From Betaproteobacteria bacterium (GTDB lineage Bacteria; Pseudomonadota; Gammaproteobacteria; Burkholderiales; Burkholderiaceae_C): a stretch of DNA of 11,455 nucleotides. The DNA lies in assembly GCA_005882155.1 (NCBI GenBank), contig VBCQ01000112.1, positions 1-11,455 of the forward strand. The letters run 5' to 3'. Of the stretch, positions 7,956 through 11,455 are shown piece after piece. Numbering within the stretch: the stretch's first letter is position 1; each line of letters starts with the position of its first letter. The translations under genes were made by a program, and so were the position numbers. Below the pieces are notes generated by a model. That model did no database searches, was not told the origin of the DNA, and saw only the letters and a program-made list of their open reading frames with translations.

Positions 7956-7970
7956 AGCAATCGACGTGCC
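7956..7970 (-). promoter_or_regulatory. Candidate sigma-54 (-24/-12) promoter for chaN
   Basis: The minus strand reads GGCACG, four bases (TCGA), then TTGCT. This matches the core of the sigma-54 consensus TGGCACG-N4-TTGCW at every position except the leading T, which is A. The invariant GG and GC are correctly 10 nt apart. A start site about 12 nt after the GC would fall near 7945 and leave a leader of about 29 nt before ATG 7916. No RpoN activator gene is in the window. Confidence 0.45.
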
Positions 7971-7993
7971 TTTCGAAGCATTCCGAGCCGCGC

Positions 7994-8008
7994 GCGGCGG
8001 AACGCCGC
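7994..8008. other. Hairpin in the chaN/unknown-gene divergent region
   Basis: GCGGCG (7994-7999) and CGCCGC (8003-8008) are perfect inverted repeats around GAA. It lies between the candidate chaN promoter and the start of the 123-aa gene, where it could sit in the latter's leader or bind a regulator. Short GC dyads are common in such DNA. Confidence 0.25.
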
Positions 8009-8024
8009 TTGCCGCCATCGGGTC

Positions 8025-8033
8025 GAATCATTC
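8025..8033. promoter_or_regulatory. Short dyad GAATCATTC in an AT-richer patch
   Basis: This is a perfect odd-length palindrome centred on C8029, 22 nt before ATG 8056 and about 84 nt upstream of the predicted chaN start site. It shares the central AATCATT with the Fur 6-1-6 box, but the flanks do not match, so a Fur site is not supported. Confidence 0.15.
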
Positions 8034-8043
8034 AAGGCGAACG

Positions 8044-8049
8044 AAAGGA
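8044..8049 (+). promoter_or_regulatory. Ribosome binding site of the 123-aa gene
   Basis: AAAGGA lies 6 nt before ATG 8056. The frame is open far upstream across the chaN antisense strand, so this site is what fixes the start. Confidence 0.75.
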
Positions 8050-8055
8050 CAAGCC

Positions 8056-8427
8056 ATGAAACGCGAATCGAAAACGTCTACTTCCGACCGCGGCAGCGTG
8101 GCCGACACGGCCGCTCGACTCGCGGCGGCAACGACGCCGCTCGGTGGCGCAGCGATGGTCGAGCCGACCCAGCAGCCGACCGGCCCGTGCGACACCGACG
8201 AGGCCTACGACCGCTGGCGCGAGGCGCATATTCGTCAGCTCGACGAGGACTATCGGCTGTGGCGCCAACGCGGAGTGACGAACTTCCCGGCCGACTTCGA
8301 GACCTGGCGGCTCGCCCGCCAATCCGAGCTGCAAGAGCAACGCTCGGGCGCTGGACTGCCGTTGATGGAGTCGACCGAGAACGCACCCGAAACCGAAAAA
8401 TCGCAGCTGCTTTTCGAGCGCTCGTGA
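8056..8427 (+). CDS. Unknown 123-aa protein with three 15-residue YxxWR repeats
   Basis: I do not recognise a named family. The N-terminal 45 residues are polar and Ala/Thr-rich (probably disordered), with no signal peptide or membrane segment. Residues 50-94 are three consecutive 15-residue units, each starting with Ala or Asp, then an aromatic residue, two variable residues and Trp-Arg: AYDRWR at 50, DYRLWR at 65, DFETWR at 80. The last 29 residues are acidic and polar. The block is rich in Asp, Glu, Arg and Trp and is likely helical; the aromatic and Trp-Arg positions would recur every 15 residues, about four helical turns. A good ribosome site and GC-rich codon use like its neighbours support a real gene. 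It is divergent from chaN and 83 nt before serA on the same strand; co-transcription with serA is possible. Confidence 0.8.
   Translation: MKRESKTSTSDRGSVADTAARLAAATTPLGGAAMVEPTQQPTGPCDTDEAYDRWREAHIRQLDEDYRLWRQRGVTNFPADFETWRLARQSELQEQRSGAGLPLMESTENAPETEKSQLLFERS
8203..8337 (+). repeat. Three tandem 45-nt coding repeats (15 aa each), degenerate at DNA level
   Basis: Codons 50-64, 65-79 and 80-94 of the 123-aa protein align without gaps on the pattern [A/D]-[Y/F]-x-x-W-R, and repeats 2 and 3 also place Arg two to three residues further on. The DNA copies have diverged, so this is an old protein-level repeat and not a recent DNA tandem duplication. Confidence 0.7.
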
Positions 8428-8497
8428 TGCGGCATTGACAAGCCCCTTGGGCCAACCGGCGCTGCGGTTTCGGCGCACGATTGGGGCGTGTCCACTC

Positions 8498-8503
8498 CAG
8501 GAG
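8498..8503 (+). promoter_or_regulatory. Ribosome binding site of serA
   Basis: CAGGAG lies 7 nt before ATG 8511. An upstream in-frame TTG at 8481 has no comparable site, and ATG 8511 gives 410 aa, the same length as E. coli SerA. Confidence 0.85.
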
Positions 8504-8510
8504 CGCGCCG

Positions 8511-9743
8511 ATGCCGAGCCGCTTGTCGGTCCCGAAGGACCGACTCAAATTCGTCCTCCTCGAAGGCATCCATCCGTGGGCGGTCGAGGCGCTCGCGCAA
8601 GACGGCTACACCAACGTCGTCACGTCGGCGAAGGCGCTGGCCGGCGACGAGCTGGTTGACGCGATCGTCGACGCGCACTTCGTCGGCATTCGATCGCGCA
8701 CCCAGCTGAGCGCCGGCGTGCTCGAGCGCGCGACCAAGTTGACCGCGATCGGCGCGTTCTGCATCGGCACCAATCAGATCGACTTGACAGCGGCGATGCG
8801 GCGCGGTGTGCCGGTGTTCAACGCGCCGTTCTCCAACACGCGCAGCGTCGCCGAGCTGGTGCTCGCGCAAATCATCATGCTGATGCGCGGCATCCCGCAG
8901 AAGAACGCGGTGCTGCACCGCGGCGGCTGGGTCAAGAGCGCTGCCGGCTCGCATGAGGTGCGCGGCAAGACGCTGGGCATCGTCGGCTATGGCCACATCG
9001 GCACGCAGATCGGCGTGCTCGCCGAGCAGCTCGGCATGTCGGTGGTGTTCCACGACATCGAGGCCAAGCTGCCGCTCGGCAATGCGCGCCAGCTGCCGGT
9101 GCTCGACGCGCTGCTCGCCGCGGCCGATGTGGTCAGCCTGCATGTGCCGGAAACGCCCGAGACGCGCAACCTGATCGGCGCGGCGCAGCTCGCGCGAATG
9201 AAGCCCGGCAGCCACCTCATCAATGCATCGCGCGGCACCGTCGTCGACATCGACGCGTTGACCGCGGCGCTCGAAAGCGGCCATCTGCAAGGCGCGGCGA
9301 TCGACGTTTTTCCGGTCGAGCCGCAAGGCAACGACACCGGCTTCGACTCGCCGCTGACGCGCTTCGACAACGTGATCCTGACGCCGCACATCGGTGGCTC
9401 GACGGCCGAGGCGCAAGCCAACATCGGACGCGAGGTCGCGGCCAAGCTGATCCGCTACAGCAACAACGGATCGACGGCGTCGGCGGTCAACTTCCCCGAG
9501 GTCACGCTGCCCGAGCACACCGGGCGCTGCCGGCTGCTGCACATCCACAAGAACGTGCCGGGCGTGCTGGCACGCGTCAACGAGCGCTTCTCGGCCGCCG
9601 GCATCAACATCGATGCGCAGTACCTGCGTACCAACGAAGAGGTCGGCTACGCGGTGATCGACGTCGACACGACGGCGAGCCAGGTGGCGCTCGAAGAGCT
9701 GTGCGCCGTCCCCGACACGATACGCTGCCGCATCTTGTATTGA
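8511..9743 (+). CDS. serA: D-3-phosphoglycerate dehydrogenase, E. coli type with ACT domain
   Basis: This cytosolic NAD-dependent enzyme oxidises 3-phosphoglycerate to 3-phosphohydroxypyruvate, the first committed step of L-serine synthesis. At 410 aa it equals the E. coli enzyme. The nucleotide-binding Rossmann motif GYGHIG is at residues 159-164. The catalytic set of D-2-hydroxyacid dehydrogenases is intact: Arg241 (NASRGTVVD), Glu270 (DVFPVEP) and His293 (TPHIGGST). The C-terminal ACT domain (about 338-410) ends in RCRILY. It keeps His346, Asn348 (HIHKNVPG) and Asn366 (GINIDAQ), equivalent to the residues that bind the feedback inhibitor serine in E. coli, so serine inhibition is expected. 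No other serine-pathway gene lies in the window. A perfect TTGACA at 8435 lacks a matching -10, so the promoter is unclear. It converges on the MFS gene with 12 nt between stops. Confidence 0.97.
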   Translation: MPSRLSVPKDRLKFVLLEGIHPWAVEALAQDGYTNVVTSAKALAGDELVDAIVDAHFVGIRSRTQLSAGVLERATKLTAIGAFCIGTNQIDLTAAMRRGVPVFNAPFSNTRSVAELVLAQIIMLMRGIPQKNAVLHRGGWVKSAAGSHEVRGKTLGIVGYGHIGTQIGVLAEQLGMSVVFHDIEAKLPLGNARQLPVLDALLAAADVVSLHVPETPETRNLIGAAQLARMKPGSHLINASRGTVVDIDALTAALESGHLQGAAIDVFPVEPQGNDTGFDSPLTRFDNVILTPHIGGSTAEAQANIGREVAAKLIRYSNNGSTASAVNFPEVTLPEHTGRCRLLHIHKNVPGVLARVNERFSAAGINIDAQYLRTNEEVGYAVIDVDTTASQVALEELCAVPDTIRCRILY

Positions 9744-9755
9744 CCCGAACGCGCG

Positions 9756-11009
9756 TCAGGCGATCGCGACGCTGCGCAGGCGCGAACTCAGCACGACGAC
9801 GACGCCGAGCGAGGCCCAGGCGGCGGCGACGAGCAGCGCGCTTCGCGCACCCCACGCTTCGCCGACCAGCGCGCCGGCCAGCGCGCCGAGCAGCATCGCA
9901 GCGAGGCCGATGAACCTGATGCCGGCGTTGACGCGTGCGAGCGCTTGCTTTGGCGCGCGGCTCTGGCGCAGCACGTTGTCGTTGACGAGATAGACGGTAT
10001 GGCCGCCGTCGCCAACGAGCTGCTGGGCGATCAGCAACGCGGCGCCGGCGACACCGGCGCCGACGACGAGCGGCGGCAGGAACATCGCGAGCGTCGCGAG
10101 CGCGAGCCCACCCATCATCAGCGGCCCGGCGCTGGCGCGACGCGCCAGCCGCTCGGCAAGCAATGCGCCGGCAAACGAGCTCAGCCCGCCGAGCGCGAAG
10201 ATCATGCCGAGCACGCCGGGCGCGAAGCCGATGTCGCGCGCAACGAAGAGCAGGAACATCGCGCCGTACATCTGGAATCCGCCGGCGACACAAAACTCGA
10301 CCGCGGCGAGTGCGCGCAGCACCGGGTCGCGGCGCACGATCGCCAGGCCGGCGAGCGTCTCGGCCAGCCATGCCGCGGCGCCGCTCGATGCGCTGTCCGC
10401 AGGCGATGCCGCACGGTCTTCATCGACCCGCACGCGCCAGATCAACAGCGCCGAGCCGACGTACGACAGCGCATCGGCCCAGACCGCGACCGGCGCGGTC
10501 AGCCACTGCACCAGCCAGCCGCCGAGGCCGAACGATGCGGTCTCGACAACCGCTTGGCCGGCCGCGATGCGGCTGTTCGCCGCCAGCAGCTGATCGCGGT
10601 CGACGAGCCGCGGCAGCAGCGCCGAGTAGGCGAGCTCGAAGCCGATGTTGAGCACGCCGCAGACGAGCGCGATCGCGAGCAGGCCGGGCATCGCGAGCCA
10701 GCCGGCCCAGGCGCCGAGCGGCACCGCGGCGAGCAGCGCGGCACGCGCGACGTCGGCGCACAGCATCGTTCGGCGCTTCGGCCAGCGATCGATCCACGGC
10801 GCGATCAGCAGTGCGCTCGCAAATCCGGCGACGATGTCGGCGACGCTGAGCAACGCGACTTCGAATGGCCGCGCCTGTAGGAACAGGATCGCGACGAACG
10901 GCAACGCGACGCGGCTCACCAGCGAGCCGAACAGCGACACCATGTCGGCCGCGAACACGAGGCGAAACGCGCTGGCGGACAGTGATCGTGAGGCGGCGGT
11001 CGGCGGCAT
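9756..11009 (-). CDS. MFS transporter, 12-TM exporter type (MFS_3/EntS-like)
   Basis: This 417-aa inner-membrane protein has about 12 hydrophobic segments in two halves, split by a hydrophilic loop near residues 190-225 (VDEDRAASPADSASSG). A motif A-like loop follows TM2: Asp74-Arg75 and Lys78-Arg79-Arg80 within APWIDRWPKRRTML. A further conserved-looking stretch, NIGFELAYSALLPRLVDRDQL, and an NSRIAAGQAV segment resemble the MFS_3 group, which contains the enterobactin exporter EntS and macrolide exporters. Substrate is not predictable; no siderophore or antibiotic genes accompany it. ATG 11009 is taken as the start because TM1 begins about 15 residues later, but no clear ribosome site precedes it. 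The gene is divergent from the secreted protein at the right edge, with 102 nt between starts. Confidence 0.9.
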   Translation of the reverse strand: MPPTAASRSLSASAFRLVFAADMVSLFGSLVSRVALPFVAILFLQARPFEVALLSVADIVAGFASALLIAPWIDRWPKRRTMLCADVARAALLAAVPLGAWAGWLAMPGLLAIALVCGVLNIGFELAYSALLPRLVDRDQLLAANSRIAAGQAVVETASFGLGGWLVQWLTAPVAVWADALSYVGSALLIWRVRVDEDRAASPADSASSGAAAWLAETLAGLAIVRRDPVLRALAAVEFCVAGGFQMYGAMFLLFVARDIGFAPGVLGMIFALGGLSSFAGALLAERLARRASAGPLMMGGLALATLAMFLPPLVVGAGVAGAALLIAQQLVGDGGHTVYLVNDNVLRQSRAPKQALARVNAGIRFIGLAAMLLGALAGALVGEAWGARSALLVAAAWASLGVVVVLSSRLRSVAIA

Positions 11010-11101
11010 GCGGTCGGCGCTCGAGGGGTGCCGAAATATGCCTCAAGCGGCGTCGCGGGCGCGCCGTTTGCTGGTCATTTCCGTCTCAAACCACCTACAG
11101 C

Positions 11102-11106
11102 GAGGT
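11102..11106 (+). promoter_or_regulatory. Ribosome binding site supporting a TTG start
   Basis: GAGGT lies 5 nt before TTG 11112. No ATG or GTG in this frame is placed to begin the signal peptide, so this site decides the unusual start. Confidence 0.5.
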
Positions 11107-11111
11107 CCGCC

Positions 11112-11455
11112 TTGCGACTCTGCGACCCACGGCGCTTGTGCGCACTGATCGTCTGCCTCTCGAGCCTCGCCTTCGTGCCGGTCACACCGGTACTGGCGAG
11201 GCCGGTGGCATCTGCCCCCGATATCACAGCCTTCGAAATGGAGCCGGTCGAGCGCTTCGCTCCCGGCGCCGAGCTCTTCTTCCGCGTCCAGGGAACCCCC
11301 GGTTCGCGTGCCACCGTCCGCGTCAGCGGCGTCACCCGCACCATCGTGCTGCAGGAGGTCGACGACGGCGTCTACGAAGGCAGCTACACGCTGCGTGCAA
11401 GCGATCGCGCAGCGCCGAATTCGTCGGCGACGGTCACGCTGCGCCGCAACAACCG
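11112..11455 (+). CDS. Secreted protein with beta-sandwich-like domain, TTG start (3' end missing)
   Basis: The frame from TTG 11112 is open to the window end (114 codons plus two bases). Residues 1-29 form a signal peptide: two Arg pairs, the hydrophobic run LCALIVCLSSLAF, and a VLA-R cleavage site. Hence the mature protein is exported. The mature part (EMEPVERFAPGAELFFRVQG, then ATVRVSG, DDGVYEGSYTLRASD, ATVTLRR) reads as alternating beta-strands with Gly turns. It resembles short secreted proteins I associate with Burkholderiales, but I know no assigned function. Codon use is GC-rich like the rest of the window. It is divergent from the MFS gene, and no convincing sigma-70 promoter is visible in the 102 nt between them. 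Domain order after residue 114 is unknown. Confidence 0.72.
   Translation, partial: MRLCDPRRLCALIVCLSSLAFVPVTPVLARPVASAPDITAFEMEPVERFAPGAELFFRVQGTPGSRATVRVSGVTRTIVLQEVDDGVYEGSYTLRASDRAAPNSSATVTLRRNN

Noticed and set aside
8023..8035. Fur box upstream of chaN
   Set aside because: Only the central AATCATT agrees with the 13-bp 6-1-6 model; all six flanking positions differ.
8435..8440. Perfect TTGACA as a -35 box for serA
   Set aside because: No -10-like hexamer occurs 15-19 nt downstream (the region reads GGCGCTGCGG), so a sigma-70 promoter is not supported.
8250..9548. Minus-strand open frame of about 432 codons antisense to serA
   Set aside because: serA is fully conserved with all catalytic residues; the antisense product resembles no family.
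9753..9772. GCGTC/GACGC inverted repeat as a terminator between serA and the MFS gene
   Set aside because: A 5-bp stem with a 10-nt loop and no T-tract is within what chance gives in this DNA.
9945..10880. Plus-strand open frame of about 311 codons antisense to the MFS gene
   Set aside because: It is Arg/Glu/His-rich antisense shadow; the minus-strand frame gives a 12-TM transporter.
11013..11030. Sigma-54 site upstream of the MFS gene (minus strand GGCACC...GAGCG)
   Set aside because: The GG and GC spacing is right, but the -12 half matches TTGCW at only two of five positions.

Overview
The window is GC-rich throughout (G or C dominates third codon positions) and its genes look like those of a betaproteobacterium, probably Burkholderiales. 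That placement is inferred from protein flavour: an E. coli-type SerA, a LapA-like protein, a ChaN lipoprotein and a small secreted protein of a type I associate with that order. There is no rRNA or other firm taxonomic marker. I see no tRNA, rRNA, IS element, phage gene or CRISPR array. Coding density is very high and no gene-free stretch exceeds about 150 bases.

Left part (1-5490, + strand): a tripartite RND efflux operon in the order outer-membrane factor (5' end outside the window), periplasmic adaptor, inner-membrane RND permease. Both intergenic gaps are exactly 25 nt. The permease keeps the Asp-Asp pair and the Lys of the proton relay, so the pump looks functional. Its substrate cannot be read from the sequence.

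Middle (5639-8427): a two-domain VOC (glyoxalase-fold) protein on the + strand converges on a minus-strand pair, a ChaN-family lipoprotein followed by a LapA-domain membrane protein. A strong hairpin lies where the VOC and LapA genes meet. ChaN is divergent from a small protein of unknown function (123 aa) that contains three exact 15-residue repeats. The 139-base divergent region carries a good match to a sigma-54 -24/-12 promoter facing chaN.

Right part (8511-11455): serA (D-3-phosphoglycerate dehydrogenase, 410 aa, with a C-terminal ACT domain) converges on a minus-strand MFS exporter. Divergent from the MFS gene, a TTG-started secreted protein runs off the right edge.

Apart from the efflux operon, the genes look like unrelated housekeeping and envelope genes. 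I do not see a convincing new multi-gene system. The items most worth a second look are the sigma-54-like promoter before chaN, the 15-residue repeat protein, and the CxxCxxC tail of the LapA-like protein encoded over a hairpin.
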